From Actinomadura nitritigenes (GTDB taxonomy: Bacteria > Actinomycetota > Actinomycetes > Streptosporangiales > Streptosporangiaceae), in NCBI RefSeq assembly GCF_017573545.1, contig NZ_JAGEOK010000033.1, forward strand, positions 1-64,000: 64,000 bases of DNA, given 5' to 3'. Made by a program: the position numbers and the translations under genes. The notes beneath the pieces are model-generated. The model was given only the letters and a program-made list of their open reading frames with translations, was not told the DNA's origin and did no database searches. Positions 1 to 8,789 of this stretch are shown piece after piece. The number at the start of each line of letters is the position of its first letter. Positions within the stretch are counted from its first letter, which is position 1.

Positions 1-66
1 AGGGCGGGTGCACGAGCGTTCGCGACCGCCTCACCGGTTCACTGACGAGAACAGGGAGCAGCGTCC

Positions 67-462
67 ATGTCCTACGAGCGGTCCGTGAAGCTGGAGGCGT
101 CCTTCGAGGAGGCGGTGAACGCCGTCCGGGCGGCTCTGGCCGAGCAGGGCTTCGGCGTCCTGAGCGAGATCGACGTCCAGGCCACACTCAAGGCGAAACT
201 CGACCAGGCCATCGAGCCGTACCTGATCCTCGGCGCGTGCAACCCGCCGCTCGCCCACCGTGCGCTGGAGGTCGACCGCTCGATCGGGCTGCTGCTGCCC
301 TGCAACGTCGTCGTCCGCGCCGAAGGCGACCACGTGATCGTGCAGGCCATCGACCCCGGCACCATGGTCACCCTCACCGGCCTGGACGCCCTGACCCCCG
401 TCGCCGACGAAGCCGCTCAGCGCCTCGAAGCGGCCCTCGACTCCCTGAAACGGAGAGGGTGA
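67..462 (+). CDS. DUF302 domain protein
   Basis: A 131-residue cytosolic protein with the layout of the DUF302 family. It opens with MSYERSVKLEASFEEA, has a central ACNPPLAHRAL segment and a C-terminal stretch ending in helix-forming residues. Family members are small single-domain proteins of unknown biochemical role, often found near genes for sulfur or metal stress. The ATG is preceded by GGGAG with about 8 bases spacing. The downstream MMPL gene has its own operator-bearing leader, so the two are neighbours but probably not one transcript. There is no signal peptide or membrane helix. Confidence 0.85.
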   Translation: MSYERSVKLEASFEEAVNAVRAALAEQGFGVLSEIDVQATLKAKLDQAIEPYLILGACNPPLAHRALEVDRSIGLLLPCNVVVRAEGDHVIVQAIDPGTMVTLTGLDALTPVADEAAQRLEAALDSLKRRG

Positions 463-559
463 CCGACCGCCGGCCCTGGCGGTCGAGATCTCCCTCGGGT
501 CCTGTTCCATGGGGCCTCGCTCGCAGGGAGCCTTTCATGGGCCTGACCTGCGCTTTTGT

Positions 560-575
560 ATACCCCCCTGGGTAT
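560..575. promoter_or_regulatory. CsoR/RcnR-family-like operator, box 1
   Basis: The sequence ATACCCCCCTGGGTAT is an inverted repeat of the ATACCC(n4)GGGTAT type, the form recognised by CsoR/CstR-class repressors (copper or persulfide sensors). It lies 56 bases before the likely MMPL start. The sensing ligand cannot be told from the site, and no CsoR gene is inside the window. Confidence 0.7.
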
Positions 576-597
576 CTTGTAGGCTGCGGAGTGCCGG

Positions 598-613
598 GTA
601 CCCCCGGGGGTAT
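598..613. promoter_or_regulatory. CsoR/RcnR-family-like operator, box 2
   Basis: The second box, GTACCCCCGGGGGTAT, holds a perfect 14-bp palindrome (599-612). It sits 38 bp centre to centre from box 1, immediately before the ribosome binding site of the MMPL gene. Two such boxes in one leader suggest tight repression of the exporter, probably by blocking the promoter or early elongation (inference). Confidence 0.7.
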
Positions 614-630
614 ATGCGAAGGAGATGAGC

Positions 631-2790
631 ATGCTGACTGCCCGATCGGCACCGCGACCCGCGGATGCCTCCACCGCCGGCGCACCGCCCGGAGCGCTCG
701 GCCGGCTGGGGACCTGGGCCACGACCCATCTGCGCGTGGTGCTGGTGCTGTGGCTGATCCTGATCGCGGTCCTCGGCGCGTTCGCGCCCAAGGTGACCTC
801 CTCACTGGCGGGCGCCGGCTGGCAGGCCAACGGGTCGGAGTCGGTCCAGGTCCGCGAACTGGCCCAGCGGCACTTCGGGGGCAACGCCTCATCGGCGCTG
901 CAGGTGGTCGTCACCGCGGACAGGCCGGTCTCGGATCCGGCGGCGCAGAAGGTGATCGCGAAGGCGACGGATCTGCTGGAGAGGGACCCGCGGATCTCCG
1001 GTGTCGTCGCCCCCCAGCAGGGTGCCACCATCAGCCGTGACGGAAAGGCGGCGATCCTCCTGGCGGGGGCCGGCGCCGGCCCCAACGACATGGTGCGCGC
1101 CGCCGACGACCTGAAGAAGCCCCTCGCGGCCCTGTCGGGCGGCGGAGTCACGGTCAACGCGACGGGCTCATCGGTCATGTGGGGCGACTTCAACACCGCC
1201 AACCACGACGCGATGATGCACTCGGAGATGGTCTCGTGGCCGGTGACGATGGTCATCCTCGTGCTGGCCTTCGGCTCCCTGGTCGCGGCCGGGCTCCCGC
1301 TGCTGCTGACCATCGCCGGGCTGGCGGCCTCCTCGGGCGCCCTCGTGCTGCTCAATCATCTGACGCCGACGTCGATCTGGGCGATGAACTTCGCCATGAT
1401 GTTCGCTCTCGCCCTCGGCATCGACTACGCGCTCTTCCTCGTCGTCCGGTTCCGTGCCGCGCTCGCACGGCACGGCGACCCGGTCAAGGCCGTCGCCGAG
1501 ACCATGGACACGGCGGGCAAGGCCGTGGCCCTGTCCGGTCTCACCGTCCTGGTCAGCCTTTCGGCGGTGATGCTCGTGCCCGCCCCGGCCTTCCGGTCGA
1601 TGGCGCTCGGCATCATGCTGGCCGTGGTCTTCGTCCTCGGCGCGACCCTCACCCTGCTGCCGGCCGTTCTGGGCCGTCTCGGGAAGCGCGTCAACGCCGC
1701 GTCACTGCCCATCGCGCGGCCCGGCGGCGACGGATCCTCCCCTCGCTTCACCGCCTGGGGCGAGCGCCTGTGGCGTCACCCCTTCCGCTACGGTGTGCCC
1801 GCCCTGCTCGTCCTCGTCGCCCTCGCGGCTCCGGTCATCGGGCTGCGCACCGCCATGCCCTCCATCACGGTGGTGCCCGAGGGCGACTCCTCCCGCGCCG
1901 GCTACGTGGCCGTCCAGAAGGCGTTCGGCGACGGCGCCCCCGGCACCCTGCAGATCCTCACGCCGACCGCCGACGCCCCGCAGACCGCCCGGCAGGTCGC
2001 CGGCCACGGCGGCATCGCGGGCGTCATGCCGCCGGTGCAGGCCGCCGACGGCAGCGGGCTCACCATGATCCAGGCCGTGCCCTCGGCGGACCCGTCCGAT
2101 CCCGCGCTGGCGGGCACCGTCGACGCCCTCCGCCACGACCTGCCCGCCTCGGCGCAGGTGGGCGGCGCCGCCGTCGAGAACCTCGACCTCCAGAAGACCC
2201 TGAACGACAAGACACCGCTCGTCATGGGGGTCGTCCTCGTTCTCGGCTTCCTGCTGCTCCTGGTCACCCTCCAGGCGCCGCTGGTGGCACTGCTGGGGAC
2301 CGTGACGAACCTCCTCGCCACCGCGGGAGCCTTCGGAGCCGCGCGCCTGATCTTCCAGGACGGCCACGGCGCCGGCCTGTTCGGCTTCACGCCGCAGGGC
2401 TTCCTCGACGGCTGGGCACCGGTGTTCTTCTTCGCCATGATCTTCGCGATCGCCATGGACTACACCGTCTTCCTGCTGTCCACGGCGAAGGAGCACTACG
2501 AGAGGACCGGCGAGCCGCGCGCCGCCGCGATCGGCGCGATCGGCCACTCGGGCCGCGTCATCTTCGCCGCGGCCGCCGTCATGGTCGCCGTCTTCTTCAC
2601 CTTCGCCCTGTCCGGCCCCCTGCCCCCCAAGGAGATGGGCATCGTCCTCGGTGTCGCCGTCCTGCTCGACGCCGCGCTCGTGCGCCTGATCCTGCTGCCG
2701 GTGCTGCTCCGGCTCACCGGCCGCGCGGCCTGGCACACACCGCGCTGGCTCAAGCGGATCCTGCCCGACATCCACTTCAGCCACGGGTAG
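631..2790 (+). CDS. MMPL/RND-family membrane transporter
   Basis: A 719-residue polytopic inner-membrane transporter of the MMPL branch of the RND superfamily, which exports lipids, small molecules or metal chelates using the proton gradient. Two homologous halves are visible. Each has one helix, a large extracytoplasmic loop and a block of about five helices. The signature acidic/aromatic pairs occur in helix 4 of each half: GIDYALFLVVRFR and AIAMDYTVFLL. An ATG at 625 is in frame, but AAGGAG (619-624) touches it, while the ATG at 631 has the right 6-base spacing, so 631 is chosen. Two CsoR-like boxes in the leader indicate metal- or sulfur-responsive control. The Cys-rich gene at 2844 follows on the same strand. 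Substrate unknown. Confidence 0.92.
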   Translation: MLTARSAPRPADASTAGAPPGALGRLGTWATTHLRVVLVLWLILIAVLGAFAPKVTSSLAGAGWQANGSESVQVRELAQRHFGGNASSALQVVVTADRPVSDPAAQKVIAKATDLLERDPRISGVVAPQQGATISRDGKAAILLAGAGAGPNDMVRAADDLKKPLAALSGGGVTVNATGSSVMWGDFNTANHDAMMHSEMVSWPVTMVILVLAFGSLVAAGLPLLLTIAGLAASSGALVLLNHLTPTSIWAMNFAMMFALALGIDYALFLVVRFRAALARHGDPVKAVAETMDTAGKAVALSGLTVLVSLSAVMLVPAPAFRSMALGIMLAVVFVLGATLTLLPAVLGRLGKRVNAASLPIARPGGDGSSPRFTAWGERLWRHPFRYGVPALLVLVALAAPVIGLRTAMPSITVVPEGDSSRAGYVAVQKAFGDGAPGTLQILTPTADAPQTARQVAGHGGIAGVMPPVQAADGSGLTMIQAVPSADPSDPALAGTVDALRHDLPASAQVGGAAVENLDLQKTLNDKTPLVMGVVLVLGFLLLLVTLQAPLVALLGTVTNLLATAGAFGAARLIFQDGHGAGLFGFTPQGFLDGWAPVFFFAMIFAIAMDYTVFLLSTAKEHYERTGEPRAAAIGAIGHSGRVIFAAAAVMVAVFFTFALSGPLPPKEMGIVLGVAVLLDAALVRLILLPVLLRLTGRAAWHTPRWLKRILPDIHFSHG

Positions 2791-2843
2791 AACCGGGCTC
2801 CGACCACCAGCGATTCACCTCGACACAGCAAGGAGAGAACACC

Positions 2844-3011
2844 ATGTGCCAGAAGGCCGTGTGCCCCAAGTGCCGGAAAGCCACCTACCGCGGCTGCGGA
2901 AGGCACGTCGAGCAGGTGCTCGCCGGAGTTCCCGAGTCCCAGCGCTGCACATGCACCAAGGGCACCGCACCTGCCGGGAGCCTCTGGAAGCGGCTCACCG
3001 GCCGTAGCTGA
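2844..3011 (+). CDS. Small cysteine-rich zinc-ribbon-like protein
   Basis: A 55-residue protein with six cysteines. It begins MCQKAVCPKCRK and has a CTC near residue 36, so four or more Cys plus one His could bind a metal. It resembles the widespread short actinobacterial proteins of the MC..VCPKCGK...GCG.HVEQVL type, whose function is unknown. AAGGAGAG lies about 7 bases upstream. It is 53 bases after the MMPL gene and before a strong terminator, so it is probably cotranscribed from the CsoR-type promoter. A role as a metal-handling or zinc-ribbon accessory is inference. Confidence 0.8.
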   Translation: MCQKAVCPKCRKATYRGCGRHVEQVLAGVPESQRCTCTKGTAPAGSLWKRLTGRS

Positions 3012-3049
3012 CCCGGCGCATCGTCCGCCGGCAACTGCCCGACATCGAA

Positions 3050-3100
3050 AGAAGGCCGGACGCGCCCCCACGGCACCCGTGGGGGCGCGTCCGGCCTTCT
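3050..3100. terminator. Bidirectional terminator, 24-bp perfect stem
   Basis: Two perfectly complementary 24-base arms (3050-3073 and 3077-3100) enclose a 3-base loop. The hairpin stands between the convergent Cys-rich gene and the minus-strand membrane gene, as expected for a shared intrinsic terminator. In one direction the stem ends in CCTTCT. Confidence 0.9.
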
Positions 3101-3117
3101 GCCCCGTCCCGCCGGAG

Positions 3118-3423
3118 TCAGGTGAAGGCGATACCGAGCACGAGAACCACCAGGGACACCGCGATCAGGAGCGGCGCCCAGCTCCCGAGGCGCGCACCGT
3201 CCCAGTGCACGCCATCCCACGGGGCGGCGTGGCCCGCCGGGTGACGGTCCTCCCGCCCGCGCAGCAGCGTCAGCCGGACCCGCGCCACCACCAGGACGAC
3301 GGGGGCGGTCAGGGTGATCAGCGCGACGGCCCTCACCCAGCTCCCCGCATACGCCGCGGCCACACATTCCAGGGCAAGGAACGCAATAGAGCACATCCAG
3401 AACGCCGGCATTGTTCTGAACAT
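3118..3423 (-). CDS. Small membrane protein downstream of ctaD
   Basis: A 101-residue hydrophobic protein with about three membrane segments (residues 5-23, 30-50 and 82-100) and a charged loop with two WDG-like repeats between the second and third. The start is well supported: GGAGG lies 7 bases before the ATG. It follows the orphan cytochrome oxidase subunit I gene by 66 bases on the same strand and is probably cotranscribed. Position and topology suggest an accessory or small subunit of that oxidase. No family match is recognised, so this remains inference. Confidence 0.65.
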   Translation of the reverse strand: MFRTMPAFWMCSIAFLALECVAAAYAGSWVRAVALITLTAPVVLVVARVRLTLLRGREDRHPAGHAAPWDGVHWDGARLGSWAPLLIAVSLVVLVLGIAFT

Positions 3424-3489
3424 TCGTCGCCCTCCGGGAATAGAGAATCGAGATCGCCTCGGCGACCCTGCACCGTGCGGACAGCGGGG

Positions 3490-5139
3490 TCAGACGCGCT
3501 GGATCTCGGGCACGCTGTGCGGATGATGCAGATCGAACGCCGGCCGCTCGGACCGGATCTGCGGGATCGAGTTGAAGTTGTGGCGCGGAGGAGGGCACGA
3601 AGTGGCCCACTCCATGGAACCTCCGTAGCCCCACGGGTCGTCCACCTCGACGAACCTGCCCCGCTTGTAGGTGATGTAGATGTTGAACAGAAACGGAATG
3701 ATCGAGATGCCGAGCAGGAAGGAGAATATCGACGACGCCGCGTTCAGCCCTTGGAATTCACTGGGATAGTCGGCGTACCGGCGCGGCATTCCCTCGACAC
3801 CCAGCCAGTGCTGGACGAGGAACGTGCCGTGGAAGCCGATGAACAACATCCAGAAGTGCACCTTGCCGAGCCGGTCGTCGAGCTTCTTCCCGGTGAACTT
3901 CGGCCACCAGAAGTAGAAGCCCGCGAACATCGCGAACACCACGGTGCCGAAGACGGTGTAGTGGAAGTGCGCGACCACGAAGTAGGTGTCCGACAGCTGG
4001 AAGTCCATCGGCGGGGAGGCGAGGATGACGCCGGTCAGGCCGCCGAACAGGAACGTCACCAGGAAGCCCAGCGACCACAGCATCGGCGACTCGAACGTCA
4101 GCTGCCCTCGCCAGATCGTCCCGACCCAGTTGAAGAACTTCACCCCCGTGGGCACGGCGATGAGGAAGGACATGAAGGAGAAGAACGGCAGCAGCACCTG
4201 GCCGGTGACGAACATGTGGTGCGCCCAGACGGTGACCGACAGGCCCGCGATGGTGATGGTCGCGAAGACCAGGCCGATGTAGCCGAAGACGGGCTTGCGG
4301 GAGAACACCGGCAGGATCTCCGTCACGATGCCGAAGAAGGGCAACGCGATGATGTAGACCTCCGGATGCCCGAAGAACCAGAACAGGTGCTGCCAGAGCA
4401 GCGCGCCGCCGTGCGCCGGGTCGAACACGTGCGCGCCGAGCTTGCGGTCGGCCTCCAGGGCCAGCAGCGCGGCGGCGAGCGGCGGGAACGCCAGCAGGAC
4501 CAGGATCGAGGTCAGCAGGACGTTCCAGGTGAAGATCGGCATCCGGAACATGGTCATGCCCGGGGCGCGCATGCACAGGATCGTCGTGATGAAGTTGACC
4601 GCGCCCATGATGGTGCCGAAGCCCGACATGGCCAGGCCCATCACCCACATGTCGCCGCCGACGCCCGGCGAGCGGACCGCGTCCGAGAGCGGGGCGTAGG
4701 CGGTCCAGCCGAACGACGCGGCGCCGTTCGGGGTCACGAAGGCCAGCACCGCGATCAGGCTGCCGAGAAGGTACAGCCAGTACGCCAGCATGTTCATCCG
4801 GGGGAACGCCACGTCCGGCGCGCCGATCTGCAGCGGCATGATCACGTTCGTGAAGCCCGCGAACAGCGGCGTCGCGAACATCAGCAGCATGATCGTGCCG
4901 TGCATGGTGAAGGACTGGTTGTACTGCTCGTTGCTGAACATCTGGAGGCCGGGCTCGAGCAGTTCGGCGCGGATGGCCATGGCCAGCAGTCCGCCGAGCA
5001 GGAAGAAGCAGAACGACGTGATGAGGTACAGATATCCGATCTTCTTATGGTCGGTCGAGGACAACCAGTCGGCGGCCAGCCGGCCTTTGCTGGTCCGGTG
5101 GACCGGAGCAGCCGTGGGGGCAGTTTCTATTGTCCTCAT
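3490..5139 (-). CDS. ctaD: Cytochrome c oxidase subunit I (aa3 type)
   Basis: Catalytic subunit of heme-copper terminal oxidase, 549 residues and 12 helices. It reduces oxygen to water at the heme a3-CuB centre. The key ligands are all present: the helix II His in FTMHGTIM, the HPEVY motif whose His and Tyr form the CuB site, the HH pair in WAHHMF, and the HFHY pair that binds hemes a3 and a. The open frame extends to 5211, but the likely start is the ATG at 5139 (MRTIETAP), which gives a normal N-terminus before TDHKKIGYLY; the ribosome binding site there is weak. No ctaC, ctaE or heme-synthesis gene is adjacent, so this looks like an extra, stand-alone subunit I copy. Confidence 0.95.
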   Translation of the reverse strand: MRTIETAPTAAPVHRTSKGRLAADWLSSTDHKKIGYLYLITSFCFFLLGGLLAMAIRAELLEPGLQMFSNEQYNQSFTMHGTIMLLMFATPLFAGFTNVIMPLQIGAPDVAFPRMNMLAYWLYLLGSLIAVLAFVTPNGAASFGWTAYAPLSDAVRSPGVGGDMWVMGLAMSGFGTIMGAVNFITTILCMRAPGMTMFRMPIFTWNVLLTSILVLLAFPPLAAALLALEADRKLGAHVFDPAHGGALLWQHLFWFFGHPEVYIIALPFFGIVTEILPVFSRKPVFGYIGLVFATITIAGLSVTVWAHHMFVTGQVLLPFFSFMSFLIAVPTGVKFFNWVGTIWRGQLTFESPMLWSLGFLVTFLFGGLTGVILASPPMDFQLSDTYFVVAHFHYTVFGTVVFAMFAGFYFWWPKFTGKKLDDRLGKVHFWMLFIGFHGTFLVQHWLGVEGMPRRYADYPSEFQGLNAASSIFSFLLGISIIPFLFNIYITYKRGRFVEVDDPWGYGGSMEWATSCPPPRHNFNSIPQIRSERPAFDLHHPHSVPEIQRV

Positions 5140-5743
5140 ATCCTCGCCAGGTCCCTTGACGGAAATCTGTCTCTTCGGCCGGGAGGCGGTACTCGCGAAC
5201 CGCGTGTTCACCGCGGACGAACCCGCGCCCGGCGGAACCGCCGCGGCGGCTCACGGTCCCGCTGATCAGTTCCGCGCGCTTCCTGCCACAGATTTACCAG
5301 ATGGGGACTCGAAGGCAACGCCCCGGCAGGTAAACAGTCATGCTCGATTGAGCATGGACCTGCCTTGCGACATATTTCGCAATTGGTGGCACAGCGGATC
5401 GCGCAGCCGGGGTCGGGCGGCCGGCGATGGTCAGGTGCGGGATACCGCGGACCGGGCGTTGTCACACCATCCGTGACTTCCTGCACCCCGGGAGCCAGCC
5501 GCCGATGCGCGCCCACCCGACCCGCCCGAACGGCTGCTCGGCGACGTCGACGGTGCCGACCGCCTACGTCCTTCTCCACGCCGCCGCCTTCGAGGCGACC
5601 GTGAGCACCCTGGAACTGCTCGAAGTCGTCGCGCTGACCATGGTGGACACCTTTGCGGCCGGCGGGCCGGCGGGCCGACCGCGGGCGGGTGGGCGACAAG
5701 CCGCCTATCACCTGACTGTCACCAAGATCGTGATTGAGTACGG
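5140..5743. other. Gene-poor region with a 7-bp-arm palindrome
   Basis: About 600 bases upstream of ctaD without a convincing gene. The notable element is the palindrome CATGCTCGATTGAGCATG at 5339-5356 (7-bp arms, 4-bp centre), 200 bases before the ctaD start. It could be an operator for that gene. A plus-strand frame from 5505 to 5747 encodes a short peptide without a recognisable family or ribosome binding site and is not called. Confidence 0.4.
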
Positions 5744-6532
5744 CTAGCCCAAGGCCGGAGCCATCTCGCTCAGGGCGGTGCGAAGGACCGTGTTGAACGC
5801 CTCCGGGCGTTCCTCGTGGGGCATGTGGCCCGCGCCGTCGACGACGTAGAGGCGGCCCTGGGGCGCCAGGCCGGCGAGGGTCCGCGAGACCTCCAGCGGG
5901 AACTGCGTCTCCAGGCCGCCGTGGACGAACGCGGCGGGCAGGTCGAGGCCGGTGACGATCGGCCGGGGATCGAACCCGCCCACCTCGGTGAACAGGGCGT
6001 CGATGAACGTCCCGGAGGCAAGGATCCGCTCGACGGTCCGGGCGTGGACCCGCGGGCCCGCCGCCGGGCCGTACCAGGTGGGCACCCACTCGGCGGCGGT
6101 GGCCGCGCGGTCGGCCGCGAGCCGGACGCGCAGGTCGGCCAGCTCGGCGGCCATGCCGAGGGTCGGCCAGTGGCCCGGTCCGTCGACGGAGACGATCCCG
6201 CCGAGCCGCCCGGGCGCCGCCTGTGCGGCGAGGACGACGAAGTGGGCGGCCACCGAGCTGCCGACCAGGACCGGCGTGTCCAGCCCGAGGGTCTCGACCA
6301 GGGCGAGGACGTCGGTGGCGTTGCCGGCCAGCGTGTTACCCGACCGCGGGCGATCCGAGCGCCCGCAGCCGCGCCAGTCGACGGTGATGGTGCGGTGGTC
6401 GGCGGCCAGGTCGGCGACCTGGGCGTCCCACACCCGTCCGCTGGTGCCCCAGCCGTGCAGGAACACCAGGGGGCGGCCCGTGCCGCGGTCCTCGTAGTAC
6501 AGGCGGCTCCCGTGGACGGTCGCGTACGGCAT
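5744..6532 (-). CDS. Alpha/beta-fold hydrolase
   Basis: A 262-residue cytosolic alpha/beta hydrolase. The oxyanion-hole segment is VFLHGWGTSG. The nucleophile elbow reads VGSSVAAH, giving Ser as nucleophile in a GxSxA rather than the usual GxSxG form. The catalytic His is in GAGHMPHEERPEAF near the C-terminus. The ATG at 6532 has GAGGAG 6 bases upstream, so the longer open frame to 6631 is rejected. It is transcribed divergently from a LysR regulator with 127 bases between the two starts, the usual arrangement for a LysR-controlled enzyme. Substrate not predictable: an ester, lactone or C-C bond hydrolase is possible. Confidence 0.9.
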   Translation of the reverse strand: MPYATVHGSRLYYEDRGTGRPLVFLHGWGTSGRVWDAQVADLAADHRTITVDWRGCGRSDRPRSGNTLAGNATDVLALVETLGLDTPVLVGSSVAAHFVVLAAQAAPGRLGGIVSVDGPGHWPTLGMAAELADLRVRLAADRAATAAEWVPTWYGPAAGPRVHARTVERILASGTFIDALFTEVGGFDPRPIVTGLDLPAAFVHGGLETQFPLEVSRTLAGLAPQGRLYVVDGAGHMPHEERPEAFNTVLRTALSEMAPALG

Positions 6533-6659
6533 GACGTGCTCCTCGCTGCGCGGTGGTGATCGCGTTGACGTGCCCAGTCCACCGCGGTGGACCGTTCCGA
6601 CCAAGACGCGTTCCGCTCGTACACTCATCAAGGATCGTTATGGGTCGGGGGGTGGTGGG

Positions 6660-7535
6660 ATGGAGCTGCGGCAGATCCGGTACTTCCTCGCGGTCGCCGA
6701 GGAACTGCACTTCGGGCGGGCGGCGGAACGGCTGCGGATCGTCCAGCCGACCGTCAGCCAGCAGGTGCGCCGCCTCGAGCGCGAGTTCGGCATGGAGCTG
6801 TTCGACCGCACCACCCGCTCCGTCGCGCTGACCGCCGCAGGCGCCGCCTTCCTCCCGCACGCACGGGCGATCCTCGCGGCCGAGCAGGCCGCCGCCGAGA
6901 CGATGGCCGGGCTGCGCGCCGAGCGGAGGCCCGTGTTGCGCATCGGCACCAACGTCGGCCTGGGGGCGCGACTGGAACGGGTGCTCGCCGCACTCGCCGA
7001 CCGCGCCCCGCACATCACCGTGGACCTGGTCAGCGCGGCCCCCGCCGAGCGGCTCCAGCGGGTCCGCGACGGCGAGCTGGACGCCGCCTTCGTGCGCGGC
7101 GCGGACCGCAGCCCAGGGCTCGACCTCGTCCCCGTCTGGCACGACCCGCTCGTAGCGGCGCTGCCCGCCGCGCATCCGCTGGCCGGACGGGACACGGTCG
7201 CGATCGCCGGTCTCGCCGCACTGCCGCTGCGCCTCACCACCCGCGAGGCCAACCCGCACCTGGTCGACCTCGTCATCGGCGCCTGCCGTGACGCGGGCTT
7301 CGAGCCGATCATGGGCCCGGTCTTCACCACCGACCAGGACACGCTCGCCGCGATCGCGACAGGCAGGCCGAGCTGGACGGTCTTCTACGCCGCCCAGGCC
7401 GAGATCCTGCCCGCCCCGCGCATCGCGTTCCGCCCCCTCGACCCGCCGCTGAGCGCGCAGACCTACCTGGCCGTGCGACCGGCCGCGTCCGCACGCCGGC
7501 TCGCGCCGCTGCTGGAAGCCTGCCAGGGCCTCTGA
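6660..7535 (+). CDS. LysR-family transcriptional regulator
   Basis: A 291-residue LysR-type regulator. The N-terminal winged helix-turn-helix (residues 1-60) is clear, with RQIRYFLAVAEELHFGRAAE followed by QPTVSQQVRRLE. The C-terminal two-lobe effector domain (about 90-290) has the usual LRIG start. The ATG at 6660 follows a GGGGGTGG run. Its likely target is the divergent alpha/beta hydrolase operon, through sites in the 127-base shared leader, and itself by autoregulation. Effector unknown. Confidence 0.92.
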   Translation: MELRQIRYFLAVAEELHFGRAAERLRIVQPTVSQQVRRLEREFGMELFDRTTRSVALTAAGAAFLPHARAILAAEQAAAETMAGLRAERRPVLRIGTNVGLGARLERVLAALADRAPHITVDLVSAAPAERLQRVRDGELDAAFVRGADRSPGLDLVPVWHDPLVAALPAAHPLAGRDTVAIAGLAALPLRLTTREANPHLVDLVIGACRDAGFEPIMGPVFTTDQDTLAAIATGRPSWTVFYAAQAEILPAPRIAFRPLDPPLSAQTYLAVRPAASARRLAPLLEACQGL

Positions 7536-7802
7536 AGGCCCGCGGACGGTCGCCGGCATCGCGCCCGAATACGGCCGCCGGACCACCGGCCCGTGCCGGG
7601 GGTGATCGACGTCGGAAGGTCACCGCAGCGGCCTGTCACCCGGCGTCCGGCGCCATCGAGCGTGCACGCCGCCCCGGCCGATCGCCGTGGACACGGCGAG
7701 CGCAGGCCCACCGGGCCGCGCAACCGGCGAACGGCGGTTGACCTGGAGCGCACACCAGGTCACAGAATCCCCGTGAACACGATGGTGGAAGGAATCACGC
7801 GC

Positions 7803-8789
7803 ATGAAATACCGGATGATCGGAACGGACCCGGCGACACGTCGTGAGGTGAGCGCCCTGAGCCTGGGGGCGATGCGGTTCGGCACGTCCACCGACGAGGC
7901 GACGTCACTGGCGATCCTCGATCGCTATGTCGAGGCCGGAGGCACCTTCATCGACACCTCCAACAACTACGCGTTCTGGGCCAACGGCGGCCAGGGCGGA
8001 GACAGCGAGGCGCTGCTCGGGCGGTGGCGGCGGAGCCGCGGTGTCGGCGACGAGATCGTCATCGCCACCAAGCTGGGCGCCCGCCCGCTGGCCCCCGGCA
8101 CCAGCTTCACCGACAACCCGGAGGGTCTGTCGGCCAAGGCGATCCGCGAGGCGTCGGAACGCAGCCGTGAGCGGCTCGGCGTGGACAAGCTGGACCTGCT
8201 GTACGCCCACATCGAGGACCCGCGGGTGCCCTTGCGGGAAACGGTGGAGGGCTTCGCCGACCTGGTCGCCGAAGGCACCGTCGGGCTCCTGGGAGCCAGC
8301 AACCACTGGACCTGGCGGGTGGAACGCGCCCGCGCCCTGGCCGCGTCGGCCGGCCTGCCCGGCTATGAGGTCCTTCAATACCGGCACAGCTACCTGAGGC
8401 CGCGGACCGACCTGCCCAGCATGTTCTCGGCCGACGGAATGCCGGGCGGCGCCGGCGGCGACCTGCTCAGCTACCTTCGGGAGGAGCCCGGTCTCACCCT
8501 GGTGGCCTACTCCCCGCTGCTGGTCGGCGCCTACACCCGCCAGGACAAACCGCTGGACGCCGAATTCGACCACCCGGGCACGCCCGCGCGGCTGGCGGCC
8601 TTGCGCGAGGTGGCGGAGGAGACCGGAGCCTCACTCAACCAGGTGGTGCTGGCCTGGCTGATCGGCGGGGACCTCCCCGTGATCCCGCTGGTCGGCGCGT
8701 CCTCGGTGGCCCAACTCGACGAGAGCCTGGCCGCAGTCGACCTCGAACTGACCCCTGAACAACGCACCAGGCTGAACACGGCAAGGTAG
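7803..8789 (+). CDS. Aldo/keto reductase
   Basis: A 328-residue NADPH-dependent oxidoreductase with the (beta/alpha)8 aldo/keto reductase fold. All four catalytic residues are recognisable: Asp and Tyr in FIDTSNNYAFW, Lys in VIATKLGA and His in YAHIEDPR. GGAAGGA lies 9 bases before the ATG at 7803; upstream in-frame starts lack a site. It lies 267 bases after the LysR gene with no obvious partner, so it is probably a single-gene unit. It most resembles the general-stress or sugar-ketone reductase group; the physiological substrate is unknown. Confidence 0.9.
   Translation: MKYRMIGTDPATRREVSALSLGAMRFGTSTDEATSLAILDRYVEAGGTFIDTSNNYAFWANGGQGGDSEALLGRWRRSRGVGDEIVIATKLGARPLAPGTSFTDNPEGLSAKAIREASERSRERLGVDKLDLLYAHIEDPRVPLRETVEGFADLVAEGTVGLLGASNHWTWRVERARALAASAGLPGYEVLQYRHSYLRPRTDLPSMFSADGMPGGAGGDLLSYLREEPGLTLVAYSPLLVGAYTRQDKPLDAEFDHPGTPARLAALREVAEETGASLNQVVLAWLIGGDLPVIPLVGASSVAQLDESLAAVDLELTPEQRTRLNTAR

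Noticed and set aside
1702..2784. Long open frame antisense to the MMPL gene
   Set aside because: Shadow of GC-rich third-codon bias; the product is Arg/Gly/Asp/Glu-rich with no family signature.
3079..5265. Plus-strand 728-codon frame opposite ctaD
   Set aside because: Entirely antisense to a gene with intact heme and copper ligands; charged low-complexity product.
5427..5747. Small plus-strand frame in the ctaD leader
   Set aside because: No ribosome binding site or family similarity; only a short helix-like segment near its end.
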